This document shows, in pieces, positions 46,332 through 55,426 of a stretch of 64,000 bases of DNA. The stretch's first letter is position 1. The number at the start of each line of letters is the position of its first letter. Position numbers and translations under genes: made by a program. This DNA is from Streptosporangium becharense (GTDB lineage: Bacteria; Actinomycetota; Actinomycetes; Streptosporangiales; Streptosporangiaceae): positions 3,410,001 through 3,474,000 of the forward strand of contig NZ_JACHMP010000001.1 of NCBI RefSeq assembly GCF_014204985.1, given 5' to 3'. The notes beneath the pieces were generated by a model, which had not been told where the DNA came from, did no database searches, and saw only the letters and a list, made by a program, of their open reading frames with translations.

Positions 46332-46580
46332 ATGTCACCGCGAGACCACCGCATCACCCTGCTCGGCAAGCCCGGCTGCCACCTCTGCGACGACGCGCGG
46401 GCGATCATCGAGCGCGTCGCCGCGGACCTCGGCGTCCCCTGGGAGGAACGCGACATCACCGCCTCGGAGGAGGACCACGCCCGTTACTGGGACATGATCC
46501 CGGTCACCCTGATCGACGGGGTCCAGCACGACTTCTGGCGCGTCGACGAGAACCGCCTGCGCGCCGCGCTCACAGGGTGA
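46332..46580 (+). CDS. Glutaredoxin-like (thioredoxin-fold) protein
   Basis: 82 residues. ITLLGKPGCHLCDDARAIIERV carries the CxxC site (CHLC) in the glutaredoxin position, followed by WEERDI and the cis-proline block DMIPVTLIDGV. It is the DUF836/glutaredoxin-2-like short family common next to rex in actinobacteria. A TACCGT hexamer ends 6 nt before the ATG, so the message is probably leaderless; GTG 46323 is an alternative. The end overlaps the end of the ABM-domain gene by 11 bp. Confidence 0.85.
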   Translation: MSPRDHRITLLGKPGCHLCDDARAIIERVAADLGVPWEERDITASEEDHARYWDMIPVTLIDGVQHDFWRVDENRLRAALTG

Positions 46581-48684
46581 AGGCGGTCGGCAACGGCACC
46601 ACCTTCGCGGCGTTCACGGTGAGCTCGATCACATTGGTGGCGAGCACCATCGGCTGACGCTCGGTGACGAAGCGCTCCATGTGGGGCTGCCGCTGGTGCT
46701 CGGTGTAGGCGACCTGGTCCCGGTAGAGCTCGTAGACGATGCGCTGCAGAGGTGCCGACTTCACCGAGTGGCAGGTGTAGACGAGCGTGTCGGGCTCCGA
46801 GCGGCGGACGGCCTCGACCGTCTCCTCGGCCAGCCGGTCGAACGCCTCGCCGGTGCCGTCGAGCAGGGTGAAGACGGTCAGCGTGCCGAAGATGCTCGGC
46901 GAGGGGCGGCCGGAGCCGCCGACGCGGTCGCCGGTGCCGCCCGGCCCCGCCGGCTGGGCCGGTCCGGCGAGCTGGGCCGGGCCGGCGGCCTGTGTCGCGC
47001 CGGTCGAGGGGCCGCCGAACTCCTGGTCGTGGCCTCGCGGGGCGGCGACCGGCCCGTATCCCGGCGGTTCGGCGTGCCCGCCGCCCCGGACGGGGGCACC
47101 GAACGCCTGATCGGCGGGCATCGGCTTGAGACTGCCCTCGGAGCCGGGGAGCGACCCGTCGGGCATGGCGAACTCCCCGGTGACGGGGACACCGCGCTTC
47201 CCCGGTTCCCCCGCCTCCCGCGGCTTGCCGAACTCGCCCGTACCGGGGCCCACGGGCCGCCCGAACTCCCCCGTGCCCGGACCGCGTCTGCGGGAACCGC
47301 GGGAACCGTGCCGGCCGAACTCGTTGGCCGGGATGTCGTACTCGCCGGTCGCGGGGCCGTCGTCGGGCACAGCGGGCCGTGCGGCCTCCGGACCCGGCGG
47401 CGGGACACCGGGCCGACCGGCCTCCGGACCAGACGGGGGCACATTGGGCCGGGCGCTCGCGGGACCCGACGGCGGGACGCCGGGCCGGGTGGCCTCGGGC
47501 CCCAGCGGCGGGAGACCGAACTGACCGGTCACCGGGCCGCTGTCGAAGACGCCGGACCGGCCGGCCTCGGGACCCGCCGCAGGGACACCGAACTGACCGG
47601 TCATCGGAGGCGCTCCGAAGGCGCCGCGGTGACCCGCGTCACCCCCGGGGTGGTCGGCGTCGGGGCCGAAGGCGTCGAAGAGGTTGCCGCCCGGCCGCCG
47701 ATCGGCCGGCGGCATGCCGTACTCACCCGCCATGAACGTCCCGGTCGCGGGACCGTCGAACCCGTCGTCGGACACGACGGGCTGCGGCCGCGCACGCCCC
47801 CCGGAGCCGGTCTCCCGCTCGCCCGCGCGGTACTCGGCGACCAGGTCCCCGAGACCGGAACGGCGCGGCGACTCTGCCGGCACGGCCCTGGACGACGGAC
47901 TCTGCGAGGACATGCCGCGACCGGCGACCTGGATGTCGAGCGGCGGCATGTCCGGGGTCCGGGGAGGCATCGGGCGGGGAGTCCAGTCCTCCTCGTCCTC
48001 GCCCTCGTCCTCGTAGGGGGCCAGCGGGCGAAGCACCGCGTACCAGACGGCCGCCGCGGCCACGAGCAGCAGCAGCGTGGTGAACACGCCCTCCACCGCG
48101 AAGCTCACCGCGCCGACGAGCGCCAGCCCGGCGGGACCGAGCACCAGCAGAGCGTGCATGTTGTCGACGTCGTAGTCGTCGCCGCCACGCCAGCGCACGG
48201 CCGCCAGGACGATGCCCGCCAGGAGTATGACCGCGACGATCGCGTGCGCGGCCATAAGCAGGTACGTCGGCGGCACACCCCAGTGGCGGCTGCCCAGCGG
48301 CAGTGTCTTGGCGAGCTCGGCCTCCTTGGCGACCGGGTCGAGTGACAGGATCACCGCGGCGATGACGGTGAGGGCGATGCCCAGCAGCCATGAGCCGAAT
48401 CTGGCCGCCCCCTTGCGCGCCAGCAGTTGAACGACTCCGACGGCCAGCCAGAGCGGAGCCAGGAATGATCCGGTCAACTGGTATATCCGGAATGTGATGG
48501 CCCCGAATCCGAGCAGGTGACCAGCGGCGACTACTCCGAGTGACACGGCCAGCGACGCCGTCGTGACGCTCCAGGCGATCAGCCAGCCCTTGGGCTCACT
48601 GCGGACACGGCTGATGAGCGCGACGGTGGCGATGACCGCGAGCAAGGAGCCCGCAAAGGCGATGACAGCGACGAGGACTTCCAT
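46570..48684 (-). CDS. Membrane protein with TG[EQ]F-repeat linker and C-terminal ABM domain
   Basis: 704 residues from ATG 48684, which has GGAG 5 nt upstream. Residues 1-225 are six or seven hydrophobic helices. Residues about 230-600 are a Pro/Gly-rich disordered linker that contains seven TGxF/Y motifs (314, 362, 386, 446, 471, 482, 502) and a block of GPEAxRPxVPPxGP repeats (395-435). Residues about 600-704 form an antibiotic-biosynthesis-monooxygenase/YgiN-like ferredoxin fold (FTLLDGTGEAFDRLAEETVEAVRR, YRDQVAYTEHQRQPHMERF). Its SD-bearing start is divergent from bldN. No function is known; the parts suggest a membrane-anchored small-molecule oxygenase or sensor. Confidence 0.8.
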   Translation of the reverse strand: MEVLVAVIAFAGSLLAVIATVALISRVRSEPKGWLIAWSVTTASLAVSLGVVAAGHLLGFGAITFRIYQLTGSFLAPLWLAVGVVQLLARKGAARFGSWLLGIALTVIAAVILSLDPVAKEAELAKTLPLGSRHWGVPPTYLLMAAHAIVAVILLAGIVLAAVRWRGGDDYDVDNMHALLVLGPAGLALVGAVSFAVEGVFTTLLLLVAAAAVWYAVLRPLAPYEDEGEDEEDWTPRPMPPRTPDMPPLDIQVAGRGMSSQSPSSRAVPAESPRRSGLGDLVAEYRAGERETGSGGRARPQPVVSDDGFDGPATGTFMAGEYGMPPADRRPGGNLFDAFGPDADHPGGDAGHRGAFGAPPMTGQFGVPAAGPEAGRSGVFDSGPVTGQFGLPPLGPEATRPGVPPSGPASARPNVPPSGPEAGRPGVPPPGPEAARPAVPDDGPATGEYDIPANEFGRHGSRGSRRRGPGTGEFGRPVGPGTGEFGKPREAGEPGKRGVPVTGEFAMPDGSLPGSEGSLKPMPADQAFGAPVRGGGHAEPPGYGPVAAPRGHDQEFGGPSTGATQAAGPAQLAGPAQPAGPGGTGDRVGGSGRPSPSIFGTLTVFTLLDGTGEAFDRLAEETVEAVRRSEPDTLVYTCHSVKSAPLQRIVYELYRDQVAYTEHQRQPHMERFVTERQPMVLATNVIELTVNAAKVVPLPTAFTL
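47155..47754 (-). repeat. Repeat-rich linker region (TGxF and GPEAxRP motifs)
   Basis: DNA and protein repeats: seven spaced TGxF/TGxY motifs each near a preceding Gly-Pro, and a central run of four 16-17 residue GPEAxRPxVPP units. Protein-level repeat; DNA copies are diverged. Confidence 0.7.
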
Positions 48685-48887
48685 GGTGTCTCCAATGCTG
48701 CCGGACATTACCCCCCAACCGGTAGCCGAACCAGCAGTCAGCCCTCCAGACCGGCTTCGCGCGACCGACCCCACACGGTATCCGGCGATTACCCCCAGTC
48801 ACGACATTTCAAAGTGGATTGTGGAATTTCCTGTTGATTTCTAGAGTGATCGAGCACGCCGTACCCCCTTCCCCTCAGGGATACCGG

Positions 48888-49532
48888 ATGCCGAAAACGT
48901 GGCCGCTCGCCGGGCACCTTCCCACGACCACCGCGGCGGCCCAGCACGGCCGCGGCAACGAACTCGCGATTCGCGAGGACGCCTCGGAGGATCTCCGCGG
49001 GCTCGTTCTGCGCGCCAAGACGGGAGACACGGAGGCGTTCGGCACCCTCTACGACCGTTACCTCACCCTGGTCTACCGCTACGTCTACTTCAGGGTCGGC
49101 TCCCATCCGCTGGCCGAGGACCTCACAAGTGAGACCTTCCTGCGCGCACTCCGCCGGATCACCGACTTCACCTGGCAGGGACGTGATTTCGGCGCCTGGC
49201 TCGTGACCATCGCCAGAAATCTGATCACCGACCACTTCAAGTCCGGCAGGTACCGGCTGGAGGTCTCGACGGCCGAGGTGATCGACACGCCGCTCGACGG
49301 CCGGCACATCCCGGAGAACGCCGTCGTCACCGCGATGGTCAACGACCGGGTCCTCGACGCCGTCCGCGCGCTCGGCCCCGAACAGCAGGAGTGCGTGGTC
49401 CTGCGCTTCCTGCACGGCATGTCCCTCGCGGAGACCGCGCTCGTCATGGGCAAGAAGAGCGGCGCGATCAAGGCGTTGCAGTTCCGCGCGATCCGCGCGC
49501 TGGGCCGTGCCCTCCCCGCCGACCTCGGCTGA
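48888..49532 (+). CDS. bldN: ECF sigma factor, BldN type
   Basis: 214 residues with region 2 (RAKTGDTEAFGTLYDRYLTLVYRYVYFRVG... EDLTSETFLRALRRI), the linker with TWQGRDFGAWLVTIARNLITDHFKSGRYRLEV, and region 4 (LGPEQQECVVLRFLHGMSLAETALVMGKKSGAIKALQFRAIRALGRALP). These match S. coelicolor BldN, which is required for aerial hyphae and directs chaplin/rodlin genes. It lacks most of the long pro-sequence of BldN, so it is not obviously made as a pro-protein. ATG 48888 (AGGG 7 nt upstream) is preferred over GTG 48846. The next gene is an RsbN-like anti-sigma. Confidence 0.88.
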   Translation: MPKTWPLAGHLPTTTAAAQHGRGNELAIREDASEDLRGLVLRAKTGDTEAFGTLYDRYLTLVYRYVYFRVGSHPLAEDLTSETFLRALRRITDFTWQGRDFGAWLVTIARNLITDHFKSGRYRLEVSTAEVIDTPLDGRHIPENAVVTAMVNDRVLDAVRALGPEQQECVVLRFLHGMSLAETALVMGKKSGAIKALQFRAIRALGRALPADLG

Positions 49533-49550
49533 GCCGTCCTCCCCCGTCGG

Positions 49551-49599
49551 CCCCGACCGGCCCGTTCCCCCTGCCGACCCCGACCGGCCCGTTCCCCCT
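49551..49599. repeat. 27 bp offset direct repeat between bldN and rsbN
   Basis: A 22 bp segment at 49551-49572 is repeated at 49578-49599. Both copies are C-rich. Located in the bldN-rsbN gap of 164 bp. Confidence 0.65.
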
Positions 49600-49696
49600 C
49601 GCCGCCTCCGACCGGCCGCGTAACCTGATGCGGCGAGTCGTCGTTAGGCATTCGACAGCGACGGATGCCTGGAGCCGAGGGCGGCGGGGAGCGTTC

Positions 49697-50359
49697 ATGG
49701 GTGAGTGGCTGCCCGGAGTCTCGCGGAGGTCGCGGACACGCGTCCAGAGCCGCGTCGCGCGCCTCGGCGACCGGGTGACGGCCGCCCCCCGCCCCGAGTT
49801 CCACGCCCGGCTGCGCGAGCGGCTCATGCGGGACTCCGCCCCACCGGACGACGACCTCCCCGAGCCCCCGCCCACCGCCTCCCGGTGGCCGCCGCGCGGG
49901 GGGCCGTTCCCGAGCCTGCTGAGCGTCCTCCTGGCGGCCTCGGCGGTCGTCTCGGGGGTCTGGGCCTACCAGTCGATGCCTGGTGACGCCTTCTACCCGC
50001 TCAAACGCGCCGCCGAGAGCACGCTCTTCCACCTCAGCGCCGACGACGCCGAGCGGGCCGACCGGTCCCTGGGGTACGCGGAGACCCGGGCCCGCGAGGT
50101 CGAGCGGCTGCTCGGTTCCGGCGAGCGGAAGAACATGATCGGGGAGACCCTCCAGGCCATGGAGGAGACCACCCGCTCCGCGGTCCGGTCCCTCACCCGG
50201 GTACGACATCGCGACACGGCGAGGGCCGGGCAGCTCAAGCGCTTCGTCCGCAAGCAGCACGCCCAGGTCTCGGGCATGATCCCCAGGATGGACGTCGAGG
50301 ACCGGCGCAGGGCCAGCGGCTACCTCGACTACATCGAGGGTCTGGCCCCGCCGGAGTGA
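49697..50359 (+). CDS. rsbN: RsbN-like anti-sigma protein (DUF5667)
   Basis: 220 residues. One transmembrane helix (about 74-95, SLLSVLLAASAVVSGVWAY) separates a short cytoplasmic N-terminal part (probably the BldN-binding domain) from an external DUF5667 domain with PGDAFYPLKRAAESTLFHLSADDAERADRSLGYAETRAREVERLL. In S. coelicolor bldN is followed by rsbN, its membrane anti-sigma, and the same order is seen here. ATG 49697 follows GGGGAG at 5 nt; a longer frame from ATG 49627 is open. Name inferred from position and layout. Confidence 0.78.
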   Translation: MGEWLPGVSRRSRTRVQSRVARLGDRVTAAPRPEFHARLRERLMRDSAPPDDDLPEPPPTASRWPPRGGPFPSLLSVLLAASAVVSGVWAYQSMPGDAFYPLKRAAESTLFHLSADDAERADRSLGYAETRAREVERLLGSGERKNMIGETLQAMEETTRSAVRSLTRVRHRDTARAGQLKRFVRKQHAQVSGMIPRMDVEDRRRASGYLDYIEGLAPPE

Positions 50360-50380
50360 TCGGTTCCGCCGGCCCTCGTG

Positions 50381-50426
50381 TGACGTCGCGGAAGGGCGAG
50401 ACGTCATATCCCGCTAACGTGACGTC
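50381..50426. promoter_or_regulatory. Three TGACGTC/GACGTCA elements upstream of the HAD gene
   Basis: TGACGTC (50381-50387), GACGTCA (50400-50406) and TGACGTC (50420-50426) are spaced about 19-20 bp, two helical turns, on one face, 40-85 nt before the gene start. Regular spacing suggests binding of a regulator to three half sites. The regulator is unknown. Confidence 0.4.
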
Positions 50427-50465
50427 TACCGGGCCCCTCCTCCGCCGCGGTTAAGCTGAGGGGCT

Positions 50466-51335
50466 ATGAGGCGGCTAATACGACGGGGCGAAGCGCAGAA
50501 GGCCGGAGAGGTCGCGGCCGCAGCAGCGGCGACGGTCGCCATGCCGATGGCCGAGCCCGATCCGGTGGCCGCCGCGTTCTTCGACGTCGACAACACCATG
50601 ATGCGCGGCGCCTCCATCTACCACTTCGCGCGGGGTCTCGCCTCGCGGGGCCTGTTCACCAGCAAGGACCTGTTCAGGTTCGCCCTGGGCCAGGTGGTCT
50701 TCCGTGTCCGCGGCGACGAGAACCCCGAGCACATCGCCGAGGCTCGGGAGACCGCGCTGGCGTTCGTGGCGGGCAGCAGGGTCGAGGAGATCATCCGGCT
50801 CGGCGAGGAGATCTACGACGAGGAGATGGCCGACCGCATCTGGGCCGGCACCCGTGCCCTGGCGCAGGCCCACCTCGACGCCGGGCAGCGGGTCTGGCTG
50901 GTCACCGCCACACCGGTGGAGCTCGCCCGGGTGATCGCCCAGCGTCTCGGCCTGACCGGAGCCCTGGGCACCGTCGCGGAGACCCGCGACGGCGTCTACA
51001 CCGGCCGCCTGGTCGGCGACCTGCTCCACGGCCCCGCCAAGGCGGAGGCCGTACGAGCCCTGGCCCGCAGGGAAGGGCTCGACCTGAGCCGCTGCTCGGC
51101 CTACAGCGACTCGGCCAACGACCTGCCGCTGCTCTCCCTGGTCGGTCACGCCACCGCGATCAACCCCGACTCCGAGCTGCGCGACCACGCCCGCGAGCAC
51201 GATTGGGAGATCAAGGACTTCCGCACCGGCCGCAAGGCGACCATGATCGGCCTGCCCATCGCCGCGGGTGCGGGAGCCGTCGCGGGCGGCATCGCCGCCG
51301 CCATCGCGCTGCGCCGCCACTACCGCTCCGGCTGA
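50466..51335 (+). CDS. HAD-IB family phosphatase
   Basis: 289 residues. Haloacid-dehalogenase motifs: I in [13 protein letters not shown] (about 39-51), II in [19 protein letters not shown] in [25 protein letters not shown]. It is a SerB-like HAD subclass IB enzyme. The C-terminus has a short Gly/Ala hydrophobic stretch ([23 protein letters not shown]), perhaps one membrane helix. The downstream acyltransferase and epimerase run the other way. Family members include phosphoserine and lysophospholipid-type phosphatases; the lipid gene nearby makes a lipid role plausible. Confidence 0.88.
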   Translation: MRRLIRRGEAQKAGEVAAAAAATVAMPMAEPDPVAAAFFDVDNTMMRGASIYHFARGLASRGLFTSKDLFRFALGQVVFRVRGDENPEHIAEARETALAFVAGSRVEEIIRLGEEIYDEEMADRIWAGTRALAQAHLDAGQRVWLVTATPVELARVIAQRLGLTGALGTVAETRDGVYTGRLVGDLLHGPAKAEAVRALARREGLDLSRCSAYSDSANDLPLLSLVGHATAINPDSELRDHAREHDWEIKDFRTGRKATMIGLPIAAGAGAVAGGIAAAIALRRHYRSG

Positions 51336-51430
51336 CCCGTCGCGCCGCGCGGGCGGCGTCCCGGCCGCGGATCCGAGATGGCGCGGCCGACCACGAGACG
51401 GCTGCGGGTGACCCGGAGGACGGCGCCCGG

Positions 51431-52596
<1,166 letters not shown>

Positions 52597-52600
<4 letters not shown>

Positions 52601-53622
52601 CTCGTCACCGACCGGAACAACATCTCCATCATGGCGGCGGGAAGCCCCCCGGCCAGATCACGCGCGCGGACGAAGTCGTCGAACGCGGCGGCCGTGGAGA
52701 ACTTCGGCCGCCAGCCGAGGGCCGCGGCCAGCCGGGCGGTGTCGACCACGCGGCCATGACACATCAGGCGGAACTGCTCGGAGGAGTAGTCGGCCACCCC
52801 GGCGCCCCGGACGAACTCGCCCATGAAGTTGAAGACCGGGGAAGGCACCGGCACCGGCAGCAGACCCGCCCTGCGTGCGCACTGCGACAGCAGCAGCGCG
52901 CCGTCACCGGCCACGTTGAACGTGCCCGGGTGGTCCTCCAGCGCCATCCGCCGCAGCGCCTCGACCGCGTCGTCCTCGTGGACGAACTGCAGCCGGGGAT
53001 CGAAGCCGAGCACGGTCGGCAGGACGGGCTGGGTGAAGTAACGCGTCAGCGGCGAGTCGACGCCCGGTCCCATGAAGTTGGCGAACCTGAGCGTCGACAC
53101 GACCACGTCGCACCGCCGTCTGGCGAAGCCGCGGACGTAGCCCTCCACCTCGGAGGCGTCCTTGGCGTAGCCGTGGCCGGGCGGCTCGGCCGGCTCGGCG
53201 TCCTCGGTGAAGACCGCGGGGTCGCGCGGGGAGGAGCCGTACACCGCGGTGGTGGAACGCACCACGACGCGGCGGACGGTCGAGGAACGCTGGCAGGCGG
53301 CCAGCAACTGCATGGTGCCGATGACGTTGTGCTCTTTCATGAGCGACCGGCCGCCACTCCGGGGGGGAGTGCTCACCAGGCTCATGTGAACGACGATGTC
53401 GATGTCGGCGGCCATGATCACCTTGGCGATGTCGGGACCGCGCAGATCGACGTGGACGAACTCCGTCCGGCCGAGAGGCACGCCGCCGTCACGTGACAGC
53501 GAGGGCGGCGGCACCGTGTCTACTCCGATGACCCGGTCGATGTCCGGGTCGGCCGCGAGAACGCTCGCCACTCGGGCGCCGATGGGGCGCGAGACCCCGG
53601 TGACAAGCACGGTGTGGGTCAT
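52597..53622 (-). CDS. NAD-dependent epimerase/dehydratase (extended SDR) family protein
   Basis: 341 residues. Rossmann loop at the start: VLVTGVSRPIGARVASVLA; SDR active-site block: VVVRSTTAVYGSSPRDPAVFTEDA...HGYAKDASE with the YxxxK pair; RFANFMGPGVDSPLTRYF follows. It lies just before the acyltransferase and after bS22 on the same strand, a conserved actinobacterial set. Substrate (a nucleotide sugar or a hydroxyacyl lipid) is not known. Confidence 0.88.
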
Positions 53623-53645
53623 CGGCGCCTCGCAGATCCGCGCTT

Positions 53646-53744
53646 CTACTTCTTGTTACGCCGCTGGATGCGGGTCTTCTTGAGAAGCTTGCGGTGCTTC
53701 TTCTTCGCCATGCGCTTGCGGCGCTTCTTGATCACAGAGCCCAC
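53646..53744 (-). CDS. Small ribosomal protein bS22
   Basis: A 32-residue, highly basic protein from a GTG at 53744 ([19 protein letters not shown] and [10 protein letters not shown], with a central LLKK), the AURKAIP1/COX24-type sequence. In mycobacteria this protein is bS22 in the 30S subunit near the decoding centre. Too small for many gene callers. It precedes the epimerase by 24 bp. Recognition rests on near-complete match to the known pattern. Confidence 0.9.
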   Translation of the reverse strand: MGSVIKKRRKRMAKKKHRKLLKKTRIQRRNKK

Positions 53745-53816
53745 GGGACCCCCAGGTAGCTGGTAGCCGAGATTGCCGAACCGGTACGCGAACGCACACC
53801 GGCTCAACAGACTACC

Positions 53817-53837
53817 GGCGATCCACGGTGGATCGCC
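53817..53837 (-). terminator. Perfect hairpin upstream of bS22
   Basis: GGCGATCCAC-G-GTGGATCGCC forms a 10 bp perfect stem, followed by C/G-run inverted repeats to 53855. It lies between the HTH gene and bS22, so it may end the HTH transcript or insulate the bS22 promoter. Confidence 0.5.
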
Positions 53838-54049
53838 CCCGGGGGGACCCCGGGCACACGAACTCACGACGTGTCGCCCATGTCGCCACCTCAGTGAAGC
53901 GAGAAATCTGCACCTACCGGACAGACCGGAAGCGACACACCGGTCAGACCGGAAGGAGCCGGACCCGCGGTCAACCGACGCTCCGGATCACCCCGCGGCC
54001 GGACCACCCAGGCCGGCCGCCGAGGTCACCGCTCCGGGTTCGCCCCGCT

Positions 54050-54253
54050 TCAACCTGCCTCGATGTAGGCGTCCCTGAGATAGTCGTGCACCGCCTGCTC
54101 CGGCACTCGGAAGGATCGACCGACCCGGATGGCCGGCAGCTCGCCCGAATGCACGAGTCGATACACCGTCATCTTGGACACCCTCATGACCGTGGCCACT
54201 TCGGCCACCGTCAGGAACTTCACCTCGCTGAGAGGTCTTTCGCCTGCACCCAT
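54050..54253 (-). CDS. Excisionase-type helix-turn-helix DNA-binding protein
   Basis: 67 residues: EVKFLTVAEVATVMRVSKMTVYRLVHSGELPAIRVGRSFRVPEQAVHDYLRDAY. This is the BldC-like/xis-type HTH found beside bS22 in many actinomycetes, not linked with phage genes here. ATG 54253 starts the conserved region; the frame continues to 54301. Its conserved place suggests a housekeeping regulator. The gap 54254-54575 is AT-enriched near 54430-54500 and probably carries its promoter. Confidence 0.85.
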   Translation of the reverse strand: MGAGERPLSEVKFLTVAEVATVMRVSKMTVYRLVHSGELPAIRVGRSFRVPEQAVHDYLRDAYIEAG

Positions 54254-54575
54254 CGGACGCCTCTTCCGCACGTGTATCCGGGTTATCCCCACTGGTTCCA
54301 TTGCTCACGCACGTGTACTGCCGTCAGCGTAAGTCGGGACTCCGGGTGCGCAAACCCCCCACTTTCTCAGCCCGGGGCTCCCCACGTCAGCGAAACGGAT
54401 GTAATCGCTGGCCAGCAGCCAGACCGCGCCACCAAAACTGATCTTGGAACGGACCAACTGTCTTCTTTTAGAGTCGCCCACAATCCACAAAAAGTTGGCA
54501 AACGGTCGGCGAGCTCCATGGAAGGCAGACGCGAAATACCGGTATAAGGACGCCCCAAACCCGACATCCCCCGTC
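54254..54575. other. Intergenic region without gene
   Basis: A gap of about 320 bp between the HTH gene (start at 54253) and the end of the phosphatase gene (54576). It has an AT-enriched part near 54430-54500. No RNA gene or clear repeat is seen. Confidence 0.4.
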
Positions 54576-55364
54576 TCAGCAGGCCCGTACGACCCTCTCG
54601 ACCAGATGGCGCGTCAACGGTGCGTAATATCTTGGGAGCACGTTGTCATCCAGCGGCACGGTCACCGCGATCTTGCCTTCGGCCTCCCCGACGAAGAGCG
54701 CCGGATCGTTGGAGTCGGCGAACCCGACCGTGAGGATCCCCGCCTCGCCCGCCGCGCCGGCCCAGCCGTGGTCGGCGATCACCAGGTCGGGCCGCCCCTC
54801 GCCGAGTTCCTCGAGCTCGGCGAGCATGGCCCGCATCGGCGCCGGGTCGTGGGTGTGGACGAAGGCGCCGCGGTCGTCGAGCATCGCGACGTCGTCCATG
54901 TAGCGGATCTTGCGCCTGCGTCCGAGCCCGGAACCCCAGTAGGACCAGCCCTCGGCCGGGCTCATCAGGAGGGCGCCGCGCTCGGCGGCCAGCCGGGCCA
55001 GAGCCATGTGGATGGTGAGCAGGCCGGTGGGATGTCCGGTGGCGCACAGGATCCGGGGGGCGTCCCCGGCGAGCACGCCCGCGATGACGTCGCCCATCTT
55101 CTCGACCGCCTCGATCGTGCGGTCGGGGTCGATGGTGTCCTGCCCCTCGCGGTGGCCGGGGTCGGCCACCACCCCGGCGGACTTGGCCATCAGCTCGAGG
55201 ATGTCCCGGAAGGACCAGACGCCCTCCAGGGTCAGCCCGAACATGTAGTGCGGGTCGCGGTTGGCCAGCGACCGGTAGTGGTCCAGGTTGTTCTCGCGGC
55301 TGGTCGCCACGTCGCCGGCGATCCTGGTGCGGATCAGATGCTCACGGAGCTCAGCGTGGTTCAT
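54576..55364 (-). CDS. Phosphatase-like protein next to acuC
   Basis: 262 residues, soluble. Recognisable as the actinobacterial family annotated only as phosphatase, with LIRTRIAGDVATSRENNLDHYRSLANRDPHYMFGLTLEG at the N-terminus, CATGHPTGLLTIHMALARLAAERGA and VIADHGWAGAAGEAGI further on. The GHPTG and DHGWAG blocks look like an active site. No experimentally known substrate comes to mind. ATG 55364 has GAGG 5 nt upstream. Tandem with acuC, 62 nt after its stop. Confidence 0.7.
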   Translation of the reverse strand: MNHAELREHLIRTRIAGDVATSRENNLDHYRSLANRDPHYMFGLTLEGVWSFRDILELMAKSAGVVADPGHREGQDTIDPDRTIEAVEKMGDVIAGVLAGDAPRILCATGHPTGLLTIHMALARLAAERGALLMSPAEGWSYWGSGLGRRRKIRYMDDVAMLDDRGAFVHTHDPAPMRAMLAELEELGEGRPDLVIADHGWAGAAGEAGILTVGFADSNDPALFVGEAEGKIAVTVPLDDNVLPRYYAPLTRHLVERVVRAC

Positions 55365-55426
55365 CGGTTCCTCGGTGCGGTCCGGTCCGTCTCGCGACAC
55401 GGTCCGCCGTGGTCTGCGAGCGTGCG

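Noticed and set aside
46681-48345. 554-residue plus-strand frame opposite the ABM-domain gene
   Set aside because: Antisense shadow; the opposite frame has an SD start, helices and a recognised C-terminal domain.
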